A DNA stretch of 37,127 nucleotides, taken from Rhodocyclaceae bacterium UBA2250 (lineage in GTDB: Bacteria > Pseudomonadota > Gammaproteobacteria > Burkholderiales > Rhodocyclaceae). Every line of letters begins with the position of its first letter. The stretch's first letter is position 1. Below are positions 16,560-28,890 of the stretch, piece after piece. A program made the position numbers and the translations under genes. A model generated the notes under the pieces. That model made no database searches. It worked only from the letters and a program-made list of their open reading frames with translations, and was not told the origin of the DNA. Where the stretch lies: contig DDXW01000050.1 of the NCBI GenBank assembly GCA_002347285.1, positions 1-37,127 of the forward strand, given 5' to 3'.

Positions 16560-17490
16560 GCGCGGCGAGAATCTCGTTGGCGCCCTGCGCGCGCAGGGCC
16601 TCGACCAGCTTGAGGCCGAGGCTCTCCGGGTCGGCGGACGGGCCGCTGTGCTCGGCGCGCGCGATGCGCGTGCCGTCGGGCGTCGCCACCAGGCCGCGCA
16701 GGCGCAGCGTGCCGTTCGCAGGTTCGGCCATGTCAGCATAGGCGCCGAGCGGCACCTCGCAGCTGCCCGCCAGCGCGCGCGAGACGGCGCGCTCGGCGCG
16801 CACGCAGGCGGCCGTCGCGGCATCGTTGAGCGGCTTCATCCATGCCGCCACCTCGGGCCGGTCGGCCAGCGCCTCGATGCCGAGCGCGCCCTGGCCGGCG
16901 GCCGGCAGCGAGGCCTCGGCCGGGATCGTCGAGCGGATGCGTTCCGCGAGGCCGAGGCGCGTCAGGCCGGCGGCGGCGAGGATGATCGCGTCGTACTGGC
17001 CCTCGTCGAGCTTCCTCAGCCGGGTGTCCAGGTTGCCGCGCAGCGAGGAGACGGCCAGATAGGGATACATCGCGCGCAGCTGCGCCTCGCGGCGCAGGCT
17101 GGAGGTGCCGACCACCGCGCCGGGCGGCAGGTCCTCGAGGCGCCCGTACCTGTTCGAGACGAAGGCGTCGTAGGGCACCTCGCGCGGGCCGATCGCCACC
17201 AGCGCGAATTCCGGCTCGAGCACCATCGGCACGTCCTTCATCGAATGCACGGCGATGTCGGCGCTGCGGTCGAGCAGCGCGGTCTCGAGTTCCTTGACGA
17301 ACAGGCCCTTGCCGCCGACCTTGGCGAGCGGCCGGTCGAGGATCTGGTCGCCGCGCGTCGTCATGCCCATCAGCTCGACGCGGCACGCCGGATATAATTT
17401 GCGCAGAAGATCACGCACGTGCTCCGCCTGCCAGAGGGCGAGGCGCGATTCGCGCGTGGCGATAACGATACGGTCGGGCGTGGAGGTCAC
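16552..17490 (-). CDS. hemC: Hydroxymethylbilane synthase (porphobilinogen deaminase)
   Basis: HemC polymerises four porphobilinogens onto its dipyrromethane cofactor. The cofactor-binding Cys is C244 in AGSCEVPLGAY; other family motifs are RIVIATRESRLALWQAEHV at the start, KVGGKGLFVKELE, DIAVHSMKDVP, and GTSSLRREAQL. GTG at 17490 is chosen because GGAAAG stands 6 bp before it and the 312-residue product matches E. coli (313). The alternative ATG at 17520 adds ten non-conserved residues and would overlap the ppc start. The gene is head to head with ppc, 28 bp apart. The TTA TAT codons for Leu-Tyr in KLYPACR are rare for this genome and create a TATAAT for ppc on the other strand. Confidence 0.95.
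   Translation of the reverse strand: MTSTPDRIVIATRESRLALWQAEHVRDLLRKLYPACRVELMGMTTRGDQILDRPLAKVGGKGLFVKELETALLDRSADIAVHSMKDVPMVLEPEFALVAIGPREVPYDAFVSNRYGRLEDLPPGAVVGTSSLRREAQLRAMYPYLAVSSLRGNLDTRLRKLDEGQYDAIILAAAGLTRLGLAERIRSTIPAEASLPAAGQGALGIEALADRPEVAAWMKPLNDAATAACVRAERAVSRALAGSCEVPLGAYADMAEPANGTLRLRGLVATPDGTRIARAEHSGPSADPESLGLKLVEALRAQGANEILAALG
17393..17398 (+). promoter_or_regulatory. Candidate ppc -10 hexamer inside hemC
   Basis: A consensus TATAAT on the + strand lies 120 bp before the ppc ATG, inside the coding region of the divergent hemC. It comes from a rare TTA leucine codon followed by TAT in hemC. No convincing -35 is seen 16-18 bp upstream. The hexamer is visible; its use is inferred from the fact that only 28 bp separate the two genes. 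Confidence 0.4.
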
Positions 17491-17518
17491 TTGAGACTTT
17501 CCGGTAAATGAGAACAGC

Positions 17519-20332
<2,814 letters not shown>

Positions 20333-20340
20333 CGGCCGGC

Positions 20341-20363
20341 GCCGCCCCGCCAGCGCCGAGTTT
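20341..20363 (+). repeat. 23-bp dispersed repeat, copy 2 (between ppc and pyc)
   Basis: Identical to copies 1 and 4. It directly abuts the pyc stop codon (20364-20366, - strand) and starts 8 bp after the ppc stop. With its left flank it can form a 6-bp stem, CGGCGC/GCGCCG (20337-20342 with 20353-20358), and GAGTTTCT follows. That could act as a weak terminator for ppc, but the T run is too short to be convincing. Confidence 0.85.
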
Positions 20364-23300
20364 CTACTCGAACTCGACCAGCAGGTCCTTGGCGTTGACC
20401 GGCTCGCCGTGGCGCGCGTGGATCGCCTTGACGACGCCGTCGCGCTCCGCCGTGAGCATGGTCTCCATCTTCATCGCCTCGATCGAGACGAGCGGATCGC
20501 CCTTCGCCACCTTCTGGCCCGCATGGGCGGCGACGGTGACGATGGTGCCCGGCATCGGCGCGCCGAGGTGCTTCGGGTTGCCCTCCTCGGCCTGCGGCTT
20601 GGCGCGGGCAGCGGCCAGCCCGGCCTTCGGCACGCGGATCACGCGCGACTGGCCGTTGAGCTCGAAGAAGACCTTGACCATGCCCTCCTCGTCCGGCCCG
20701 GCGGTGCCCTGCTGCGAGATGATCAGGCTCTTGCCGCGCTCGAGGTCGACCGTGATCTCCTCGCCCTGCGCCAGGCCGTAGAAGAAGGCCGGCGTCGGCA
20801 GCAGCGAGACGTCGCCGTAGTGGCCGCGGTGCGCCGCGTAGTCCTTGAAGACCTTCGGATACATCAGATACGAGGCGAGGTCGTTGTCGTCGATCTGCCG
20901 GCCGGTCGCCTTCTCTGCCTCGGCGCGCTTCGCCTCGAGGTCGACCGGCGGCAGCGAGTCGCCGGCGCGGCCCTTGAGCGGCGCCTCGCCTTTCAGCACC
21001 TTCCTCTGCAGCTCGAGCGGGAAGCCGTCGGCGGGAAAGCCGAGTTCGCCGCGCATCAATGAAATGACGGAGTCGGGGAAGGCGATCTCGCGCGCCGGGT
21101 CTTTCACGTCCGCCGGCGTCAGCCCGTTGGCGACCATGAACAGCGCCAGGTCGCCGACGACCTTCGAGGTCGGGGTGACCTTGACGATGTCGCCGAACAG
21201 CAGGTTGACGTCGGCATAGGCCCTGGAGACTTCGCCCCAGCGGTGCTCGATGCCCATCGCGCGCGCCTGTTCGCGCAGGTTCGTGTATTGGCCGCCGGGC
21301 ATCTCGTGGCGGTAGACGTCGGCGGTACCGGAGCGGATGTCGGCCTCGAAGGGCGCGTACTGGCGGCGCACGCCTTCCCAGTAGAGCGACAGGCTCTGCA
21401 GCGCGTCGAAATCGACGCCCGGATCGCGCTCCGTGCCGGCCAGCGCGGCGGCGATGGCGCCGAGGTTGGGCTGCGAGGTGAGGCCGCTCATGCTGTCGAG
21501 CGCGCCGTCGACGGCGTCGCAGCCGGCTTCGACGGCGGCAAGCACCGAGGCGGCGGCGATGCCGCTCGTGTCGTGGGTGTGGAAGTGGATCGGCAGAGAA
21601 ATCTCGTTCTTCAGCGCGCGCACCAGCTCGCGCGCGGCGCGCGGCTTGCAGACGCCGGCCATGTCCTTGATGGCGAGGATGTGCGCGCCGGCCTTCTCCA
21701 GTTGCCTGGCGAGATCGACGTAGTACTTGAGGTTGTACTTGGGCCGCTTGGCGTCGAAGAGGTCGCCGGTGTAGCAGATCGCCGCCTCGCACAGCGCGCC
21801 GGACTCGATCACCGCGTCCATCGCCACGCGCATGTTGTCCACCCAGTTGAGCGAGTCGAACACGCGGAACACGTCGATGCCTTCCTGCGCCGCGCGCTGC
21901 ACGAAGAAGCGCACGACGTTGTCGGCGTAGTTGGTGTAGCCGACGGCGTTCGAGGCGCGCAGCAGCATCTGGAACAGGACATTCGGCACGGCGGCACGCA
22001 GGCGCTGCAGACGCTCCCACGGGTCTTCCTTGAGGAAGCGCATCGCCACGTCGAAGGTGGCGCCGCCCCAGCATTCGAGCGAGAACAGCTGCGGCGCCAG
22101 GCGCGCGTAGTGCGGCGCGATCTCGGTGAGGTCGTGGGTGCGCATGCGCGTGGCGAACAGCGACTGGTGCGCGTCGCGCATCGTCGTGTCGGTGAGCAAC
22201 ACGCGCTTCTCGTCGCGCATCCACGCGGCGAACCTGGCGGCGCCGAGCTCCTTGAGCTTGTCGCGCGTGCCGGCCGGCGGCGGCGCGGCGAGATCGACGC
22301 CGGTCGGCTTGAGCGGCCGGGCGAGCGGCAGCGCTGGAATGGTGCGGCCCTTCATCTCGGGGTTGCCGTTGACCATCACGTCGCCGAGGAACTTGAGCAG
22401 GCGCGTCGCGCGGTCGCGGCGCTTCTGGAACTTGAACAGCTCGGGCGTCTCGTCGATGAAGCGCGTCGTGCATTCGCCCGAGAGGAACAGCGGATGGGCG
22501 ATGACGTTCTCGAGGAACAGCAGGTTCGACGCCAGGCCGCGCAGGCGGAACTCGCGCAGCGCGCGATCCATGCGGTGCGCCGCCTCGATGGGGTTGTGGC
22601 CCCAGGCGGTGACCTTGACCAGCAGCGAGTCGTAATAGGGGGTGATCACCGCACCCGCATAGGCGGTGCCGCCGTCGAGGCGGATGCCGAAGCCGGCCGG
22701 GCTGCGATAGACGTTGATGCGGCCGTAGTCGGGCGTGAAGCCGTTCTCCGGATCCTCGGTGGTGATGCGGCATTGCAGGGCGTGGCCGTTGAGCTTGACG
22801 TCCTGCTGCTGCGGCACGTACGAATCCTCGGCGCCGATCTTCGCCCCTTCGGAGAGGCGGATCTGCGCCTTGACGATGTCCACGCCGGTGACGAGCTCGG
22901 TGACGGTGTGCTCGACCTGGATGCGCGGATTGACCTCGATGAAGTAGAACCGGTCGGTGTCGGCGTCCATCAGGAACTCGACGGTGCCGGCGTGGGTGTA
23001 GTTCGCCGCCTTCGCCAGCTTGAGCGCCGCCGCGCAGAGCTCGGCACGGCGCGCGTCGGTGAGATAGGGCGCCGGGGCGCGCTCGACCACTTTCTGGTTG
23101 CGCCGCTGCACCGAGCAGTCGCGCTCGAACAGGTGCACCAGGTTGCCGTGCAGATCGCCCATCACCTGCACCTCGACGTGACGCGCGCGGCGCACCAGTT
23201 TTTCCAGATAGACCTCGTCGTTGCCGAAGGCGGCGGCGGCCTCGCGGCGCGCGACCTCCATCGCCGGGCCGAGCTCGGCCTCGTTCTCGACGACGCGCAT

Positions 23301-23810
23301 GCCGCGCCCGCCGCCGCCCCAGCTCGCCTTGAGCATCAGCGGGTAGCCGACCGCGGCGGCCTGCCGCTGCGCGGCATCGAGGTCGCGCGGCAGCGCGCCG
23401 GTGGCCGGCACCACCGGGACGCCGGCCTTCTCCGCCAGTTCGCGCGCCGACACCTTGTTGCCCAAGAGGCGCATCACTTCGGGCTGCGGGCCGATGAAGA
23501 CGATGCCCGCTTTCGCGCAGGCCTCGGCGAAGTCGGGGTTCTCGGACAGGAAGCCGTAGCCCGGGTGGATCGCATCGACATGCGCCTCCTTGGCGATGCG
23601 GATGATGTCGTCGATGTCGAGGTAGGCGGCGATCGGTTTCTTGCCGGCGCCGACCAGGTAGGACTCGTCGGCCTTGAAGCGGTGCAGCGCGAAACGGTCT
23701 TCGTTGGAGTAGATGGCGACGGTGCGGATGCCCAGTTCGCTGGCGCCGCGCAGGACGCGGATCGCGATTTCGCTGCGGTTGGCGACGAGGAGGCTCTTGA
23801 TCGGTTTCAT
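20364..23810 (-). CDS. pyc: Single-chain biotin-dependent pyruvate carboxylase
   Basis: Pyruvate carboxylase makes oxaloacetate from pyruvate, bicarbonate and ATP. The 1148-residue protein has all parts in the usual order: biotin carboxylase (KSLLVANRSEIAIRVLRG, HPGYGFLSEN, KASWGGGGRGMRVV, FIEVNPRIQVEHTVTE), carboxyltransferase (LLTDTTMRDAHQSLFATRMR from about residue 535, the lysine of AIKDMAGVCKP, HFHTHDTSG), an allosteric/PT region, and a C-terminal biotin carrier domain with K1114 in EAMKMET. It is complete, with no defects. It is bracketed by repeat copies 2 (abutting its stop) and 3 (56 bp before its start) in the same orientation. A two-subunit or oxaloacetate-decarboxylase form is excluded by the fused biotin carboxylase. 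Confidence 0.96.
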   Translation of the reverse strand: MKPIKSLLVANRSEIAIRVLRGASELGIRTVAIYSNEDRFALHRFKADESYLVGAGKKPIAAYLDIDDIIRIAKEAHVDAIHPGYGFLSENPDFAEACAKAGIVFIGPQPEVMRLLGNKVSARELAEKAGVPVVPATGALPRDLDAAQRQAAAVGYPLMLKASWGGGGRGMRVVENEAELGPAMEVARREAAAAFGNDEVYLEKLVRRARHVEVQVMGDLHGNLVHLFERDCSVQRRNQKVVERAPAPYLTDARRAELCAAALKLAKAANYTHAGTVEFLMDADTDRFYFIEVNPRIQVEHTVTELVTGVDIVKAQIRLSEGAKIGAEDSYVPQQQDVKLNGHALQCRITTEDPENGFTPDYGRINVYRSPAGFGIRLDGGTAYAGAVITPYYDSLLVKVTAWGHNPIEAAHRMDRALREFRLRGLASNLLFLENVIAHPLFLSGECTTRFIDETPELFKFQKRRDRATRLLKFLGDVMVNGNPEMKGRTIPALPLARPLKPTGVDLAAPPPAGTRDKLKELGAARFAAWMRDEKRVLLTDTTMRDAHQSLFATRMRTHDLTEIAPHYARLAPQLFSLECWGGATFDVAMRFLKEDPWERLQRLRAAVPNVLFQMLLRASNAVGYTNYADNVVRFFVQRAAQEGIDVFRVFDSLNWVDNMRVAMDAVIESGALCEAAICYTGDLFDAKRPKYNLKYYVDLARQLEKAGAHILAIKDMAGVCKPRAARELVRALKNEISLPIHFHTHDTSGIAAASVLAAVEAGCDAVDGALDSMSGLTSQPNLGAIAAALAGTERDPGVDFDALQSLSLYWEGVRRQYAPFEADIRSGTADVYRHEMPGGQYTNLREQARAMGIEHRWGEVSRAYADVNLLFGDIVKVTPTSKVVGDLALFMVANGLTPADVKDPAREIAFPDSVISLMRGELGFPADGFPLELQRKVLKGEAPLKGRAGDSLPPVDLEAKRAEAEKATGRQIDDNDLASYLMYPKVFKDYAAHRGHYGDVSLLPTPAFFYGLAQGEEITVDLERGKSLIISQQGTAGPDEEGMVKVFFELNGQSRVIRVPKAGLAAARAKPQAEEGNPKHLGAPMPGTIVTVAAHAGQKVAKGDPLVSIEAMKMETMLTAERDGVVKAIHARHGEPVNAKDLLVEFE

Positions 23811-23865
23811 GGCGGCGGACTGGAATATGGGGAAAGGCTTATTTTATTGCATTGCATCAATGCTC
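23811..23865 (-). promoter_or_regulatory. AT-rich pyc upstream region with candidate -10
   Basis: This 55-bp gap is strikingly AT-rich for the window. On the - strand it holds TAAAAT at 23846-23841, 31 bp before the pyc ATG, within GCAATAAAATAAGCC. TTGATG is present but only 8 bp further upstream, too close to be its -35. The normal -35 position falls at the edge of repeat copy 3. I see no clear ribosome site before the ATG. Promoter function is inferred. Confidence 0.4.
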
Positions 23866-23902
23866 GCCGCCTCGCCAGCGCCGAGTTTGTGCGCGAGGCG
23901 GC
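23866..23902 (+). repeat. 23-bp dispersed repeat copy 3 (23866-23888), forming a hairpin with 23893-23902
   Basis: Copy 3 differs from the others only at base 7 (T in place of C). Here the left arm GCCGCCTCGC (23866-23875) is matched by a perfect inverted copy, GCGAGGCGGC (23893-23902), leaving a 17-base loop made of the repeat core CAGCGCCGAGTTT plus GTGC. The base-7 T is paired with A in the right arm. The hairpin abuts the stop codon of the AlgR-like gene (23903-23905). There is no T tract, so it is not a standard intrinsic terminator, though it could protect the mRNA 3' end. Confidence 0.85.
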
Positions 23903-24688
23903 TTACAGGCCGAGGCTTTCCTTGACCTGCGGCCACTGCCGCCGGCTGACCGGCAGATGTTCCGGCACGCCCTTGAGGCGCAACGCCCAGTGCGGCTCGC
24001 CGCCCGGCTCGGTGGGGTCGGCCTCCCGCAGCACGCCGGCCACGGCCTCGGCCGCGACGAGGCAGTTGCGGTGGATGCGCACGAAGCGCGGCGCGAATTC
24101 GCTTTCGAGGTGGGCGAGCGATTCCTCGAGCAGGTATTCGCGCTCGGCGGTACGCAAGGTGACGTACTTCTGCTCGGCGCGCAGGTAGAGCACCTCGGCG
24201 GCCGGAACGAGCAGCACGCCGCCGCGCTCGACCACGCGCAGCCGCGTACGGCCCGCCGGCGCCAGTGCCTGCAGCAGCGGGTCGGCCGGCAGCAGGCGGC
24301 GCGCCTTCCTGAGCGCCTCCAGCAGGCGCGCCGCCTTCGCCGGCTTCAGCAGGTAATCGGCGGCGGCCAGCTCGAAGGCCTTGAGGGCGAACTCGTCGTA
24401 GGCGGTGACGAACACCACGGCCGGCGGCCGGGGCAGGCCGGCCAGCTGCTGCGCGAGCTCGATACCGTCCATGCGCGGCATGCGGATGTCGATCAGCGCG
24501 ATGTCGGCCGGTGTTTCGGCAGGCAGTGTCGCGAGCAGATCGAGCGCCGCGCAGCCGTCGCCGGCCTCGCCGACGACGCGGTGCGGGAAGTCGGCGGCGA
24601 TGTCATCCAGCAGCTGGCGCAGGCGGCTGCGCGCCGGCGCTTCGTCGTCGACCAGCAGGATGCCGGGCGGGCGCGGCATCTCGCTCAT
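23903..24688 (-). CDS. algR: AlgR/LytR-type response regulator (REC-LytTR)
   Basis: This 261-residue protein has a receiver domain (ILLVDDEAPARSRLRQLLDD, phospho-acceptor Asp in ALIDIRMPRMDG, switch Thr in FVTAYDEF, Lys in LLKPAKAARL) followed by a LytTR DNA-binding domain (EVLYLRAEQKYVTLRT, FVRIHRNCLVA). The ATG at 24688 overlaps the sensor-kinase stop by 4 bp, so the pair is coupled. Synteny with argH on one side and, further on, hemC-hemD matches Pseudomonas algZ-algR, hence the name. In Pseudomonas AlgR controls alginate, type IV pili and virulence; the targets here are unknown. Repeat copy 3 forms a hairpin directly after the stop. Confidence 0.88.
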   Translation of the reverse strand: MSEMPRPPGILLVDDEAPARSRLRQLLDDIAADFPHRVVGEAGDGCAALDLLATLPAETPADIALIDIRMPRMDGIELAQQLAGLPRPPAVVFVTAYDEFALKAFELAAADYLLKPAKAARLLEALRKARRLLPADPLLQALAPAGRTRLRVVERGGVLLVPAAEVLYLRAEQKYVTLRTAEREYLLEESLAHLESEFAPRFVRIHRNCLVAAEAVAGVLREADPTEPGGEPHWALRLKGVPEHLPVSRRQWPQVKESLGL

Positions 24689-25686
24689 GCCGCGCTCCGC
24701 AGCGGCAAGTCGACGCGCACGCGATAGCGGCCGTCCGCCACGCCGCATTCGAGCCGCGCCTCGAGATCGTAGAACAGCAGCAGCCGTTCGCGCAGGTTGT
24801 CCAGCGCCATGTGGCTGCCGGCGCGCTGCCCCGGCGCATCCGGCAGCGGGTTGTCGATCTCGATGCGCACGCCGTCGCGCGTCGGGGCGATGCGCACATG
24901 GATTGCCGTCGGCGCCGTGGCCGGCTCGACGCCGTGGTAGATGGCGTTTTCGAGCAAGGGCTGCAAGAGCAGCGGCGGCGCGAGGGTTTCCGGCAGCATG
25001 TCCGCCACCTCCCAGCGCACCTGTAGCCGCTCGCCGAGGCGCAAGTGCTCGATGTCGAGATACTTGCGCGCCAGCGCGATCTCCGCCGACAGCGGCGTCA
25101 GTTCGCGGTTGTCGCGCATCAGCGCGCGGAACAGCTCGGCCAGTTCCTCCAGCGCCGCCTCGGCGCGGCGCGGCTCCTCGCGCATCACGCCGAGCACGGC
25201 GTTCAGGCTGTTGTAGAGGAAGTGCGGGCGGATGCGCGCGGTGAGCGCGGACAGGCGCGCCTCGGCCAGCGCCGGGGTCTGAGCGCGCACGCGCAGATCG
25301 AACCAGTAGAGCATCAGCAGCGCGGCGACGCCTGCGCCCAGCGGCGCGCGCCAGCCGCCTTGTCCGTTCATGAGGCGCGCCAGCAGGAAATCCGTGCCGG
25401 CGAACGCCGCCATCGTCAGCAGCGTCACCGCAGCGATGCCCGCCAGCGCCGGCAGGCCCTGCAGCCGGAGCGCCAGCATATAGAGCGCGGTCAGCGTCAG
25501 CAGCAGGGCCGGCTCGACCAGCGCCGCCAGTTCGGCGAGCTCGGCGGGCAAGCGGGCCGGCGCGCGATTCTCGACCAGCGCCACCGCGAGCATCAGGCCG
25601 TTCGCGGCCAGCAACAAACGCAGCCAGACCCCCTGGTTGCGGAAGTCGGGCAGGCGGAAGGCGGGCGGGCGCAAGGGTATACTCAT
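24685..25686 (-). CDS. algZ: AlgZ/FimS-type membrane sensor (LytS-family histidine kinase)
   Basis: The 333-residue protein has about four membrane helices in its first 150 residues (for example LRLLLAANGLMLAVALVE, ALLLTLTALYMLAL, ALAGIAAVTLLTMAAF) and no large extracellular sensor domain. The His_kinase region follows, with phospho-His in IRPHFLYNSLNAVLG, then an ATPase domain with the N-box LLLQPLLENAIYHGVEP. P. aeruginosa FimS is noted for lacking some ATPase motifs; here the N-box looks intact while the glycine-rich G2 region is reduced to GSHMALDNLRERL. The start codon abuts a TATACT serving the divergent argH. It acts with the downstream regulator. Confidence 0.85.
   Translation of the reverse strand: MSIPLRPPAFRLPDFRNQGVWLRLLLAANGLMLAVALVENRAPARLPAELAELAALVEPALLLTLTALYMLALRLQGLPALAGIAAVTLLTMAAFAGTDFLLARLMNGQGGWRAPLGAGVAALLMLYWFDLRVRAQTPALAEARLSALTARIRPHFLYNSLNAVLGVMREEPRRAEAALEELAELFRALMRDNRELTPLSAEIALARKYLDIEHLRLGERLQVRWEVADMLPETLAPPLLLQPLLENAIYHGVEPATAPTAIHVRIAPTRDGVRIEIDNPLPDAPGQRAGSHMALDNLRERLLLFYDLEARLECGVADGRYRVRVDLPLRSAA
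25678..25683 (+). promoter_or_regulatory. Candidate argH -10 hexamer
   Basis: TATACT, 41 bp before the argH ATG, directly abuts the start codon of the divergent sensor kinase (- strand ATG at 25684-25686). No -35 hexamer is obvious at the right spacing within the kinase coding sequence. Use of this element would give an argH leader of about 35 nt. Confidence 0.4.
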
Positions 25687-25724
25687 GGTTTCACAAGAAT
25701 TTATCCGGCATTTCCCGGCACATT

Positions 25725-27122
25725 ATGTCAGATCGCACCTCCGCAGACCAATCGGGCAAGATCTGGTCCGGTCGTTTCGCCGAACCCGTCTCCGACCTCG
25801 TCAAACGCTACACCGCTTCGGTGTTCTTCGACAAGCGCATGGCCGTGCAGGACATCCGCGGCTCGCTCGCCCACGCGAAGATGCTGGCGCGCCAGGGCAT
25901 CATCACGAACGACGACCTCGCCGCCATCGAGCGCGGCATGGCGCAGATCGCCGCCGAGATCGAGACGGGCACCTTCGCCTGGAACCTCGACGACGAGGAC
26001 GTGCACCTCAACATCGAGAAGCGCCTCACTGCGCTGATCGGCGACGCGGGGAAACGGCTGCACACCGGCCGCTCGCGCAACGACCAGGTCGCCACCGACA
26101 TCCGCCTCTGGCTGCGCGACACGATCGACACGCTGGACGGCCTGTTCGCCGACCTGATGCGCGCCCTGCTCGAAGTCGCCGAGGCGCACGCGGCGACGCC
26201 GCTGCCGGGCTTCACCCACCTGCAGGTCGCCCAGCCGGTCACCTTCGGCCACCACCTGCTCGCCTACGTGGAAATGCTGTCGCGCGACCGCGCGCGCTTC
26301 GCCGATTGCCGCAAGCGCGTCAATCGCCTGCCGCTCGGCGCCGCCGCCCTGGCCGGGACCACCTTCCCGATCGATCGCGAGTTCGTCGCGCGCGAACTCG
26401 GCTTCGACGGCATCTGCGCGAACTCGCTCGACGCGGTGTCGGACCGCGACTTCGCGATCGAGTTCTGCGCCGCCGCTTCGCTGGCGATGGTGCACATCTC
26501 GCGCTTTTCCGAGGAGCTGATCCTCTGGATGAGTCCGCGCGTCGGCTTCATCGACCTGGCCGACCGCTTCTGCACCGGCTCGTCGATCATGCCGCAGAAG
26601 AAGAACCCGGACGTGCCGGAACTCGCGCGCGGCAAGAGCGGCCGCGTCTTCGGCCACCTGATGGGCCTGCTCACCCTGATGAAGGGCCAGCCGCTCGCCT
26701 ACAACAAGGACAACCAGGAAGACAAGGAACCGCTGTTCGACACGGCCGACACCCTGGTCGACACGCTGCGCATCTTCGCCGACATGGTGCCGGGCATTCG
26801 GGTCAAACCGGAAGCGATGGCGGCCGCCTTGAAACAAGGCTTCGCCACGGCGACCGACCTAGCCGATTATCTCGTCAAGAAGGGCCTGCCCTTCCGCGAC
26901 GCGCACGAGGCCGTGGCCCGCGCCGTGCGCGCCGCCGAACAGCAGGGCTGCGATCTCGCCGACCTGCCGCTCGCCGAACTGCGGGCGTTCTCGCCGCTGA
27001 TCGGCGAGGAGGTGTTCGGCGTGCTGACCGTCGCCGGCTCGCTCGCCGCGCGCGATCATCCGGGCGGCACGGCGCCGCAGCAGGTCAGGGCCGCGATCGC
27101 CCGCCTGCGCGCCGCGCTCTGA
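25725..27122 (+). CDS. argH: Argininosuccinate lyase
   Basis: ArgH cleaves argininosuccinate to arginine and fumarate, the last step of arginine synthesis. The 465-residue protein carries the fumarase/aspartase superfamily signature GSSIMPQKKNPD with its catalytic Ser, plus DDEDVHLNIEKRL, HTGRSRNDQVATDIRLW, LPGFTHLQVAQPVTFGHH, and NSLDAVSDRDFAIEF. Length and motifs are complete. It is divergent from the algZ-like kinase, as in Pseudomonas, and is followed after 8 bp by the protein-kinase gene, so the two are probably co-transcribed. Confidence 0.96.
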   Translation: MSDRTSADQSGKIWSGRFAEPVSDLVKRYTASVFFDKRMAVQDIRGSLAHAKMLARQGIITNDDLAAIERGMAQIAAEIETGTFAWNLDDEDVHLNIEKRLTALIGDAGKRLHTGRSRNDQVATDIRLWLRDTIDTLDGLFADLMRALLEVAEAHAATPLPGFTHLQVAQPVTFGHHLLAYVEMLSRDRARFADCRKRVNRLPLGAAALAGTTFPIDREFVARELGFDGICANSLDAVSDRDFAIEFCAAASLAMVHISRFSEELILWMSPRVGFIDLADRFCTGSSIMPQKKNPDVPELARGKSGRVFGHLMGLLTLMKGQPLAYNKDNQEDKEPLFDTADTLVDTLRIFADMVPGIRVKPEAMAAALKQGFATATDLADYLVKKGLPFRDAHEAVARAVRAAEQQGCDLADLPLAELRAFSPLIGEEVFGVLTVAGSLAARDHPGGTAPQQVRAAIARLRAAL

Positions 27123-27130
27123 AGCACCCC

Positions 27131-28437
<1,307 letters not shown>

Positions 28438-28438
<1 letters not shown>

Positions 28439-28890
28439 TGGCCGCATCGGAAACCGCGGACCAGCCGCGCCGTTTCAGGAAGACCGGTCCCGCGTCTCGG
28501 CTCGAGGCGGAGATCGACGGACTCGCGGCGCTGCGCGCCGCGCAGGCGGTGCACGTTCCGGACACCTTCGGCATCGACCTCACCCCGGCCGGCGAAACCT
28601 GCCTCGAACTCGAGTATCTGGAAATCCGTCCCCTCGACCGCGCCAGCGGCGCGCGGCTCGGCACGCAGCTGGCCGAACTGCACCGGCATGCCGGCGACGC
28701 CTACGGCTGGCCGCGCGACAACTTCATCGGCGACACGCCGCAGTCGAACCAGACGCACCTGACGTAGACCGGCTTCTTCGCCGCCGAGCGGCTGCGGCCG
28801 CAACTCGCCCGGGCCGGCGGCAATGGCATGGAACGGACGCTACGGGACAAGGGCGAGCGAATCGCCGAAAACCTCGGCGCATTCTTTCTG
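28438..28890 (+). pseudogene. Truncated fructosamine/ketoamine kinase-like pseudogene
   Basis: An ORF of 109 codons starts at the kinase stop (TGATG overlap) and encodes the N-lobe of a fructosamine-3-kinase family protein: an AEIDGLAALRAA helix, LELEYLEIRPLDRASGARLG, LAELHRHAGDAYGWPRDNFIG and TPQSNQTHLT. It is ended by TAG at 28765-28767. The same frame continues recognisably after the stop (TGFFAAERLRPQLARAGGNG and on to ENLGAFF) until about 28890, where it runs into the grxD 3' end. The catalytic C-lobe (HGDLWxGN and the Mg-binding Asp) is missing altogether. One nonsense change plus a 3' deletion therefore inactivated a deglycation enzyme. Family assignment is by motif memory. Confidence 0.75.

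Noticed and set aside
20337..20363. Intrinsic terminator between ppc and pyc
   Set aside because: The 6-bp GC stem is followed by only TTTCT, and the sequence is explained as repeat copy 2; no convincing T run on either strand.
23866..23902. Integron attC site or CRISPR repeat for the 23-bp repeats
   Set aside because: No GTTRRRY-type core sites and no integrase; spacing between copies is kilobases and irregular, with no spacer array or cas genes.
28768..28890. A separate small gene between the pseudogene stop and grxD
   Set aside because: Its reading frame continues the fructosamine-kinase-like homology after the stop, so it is part of the pseudogene.
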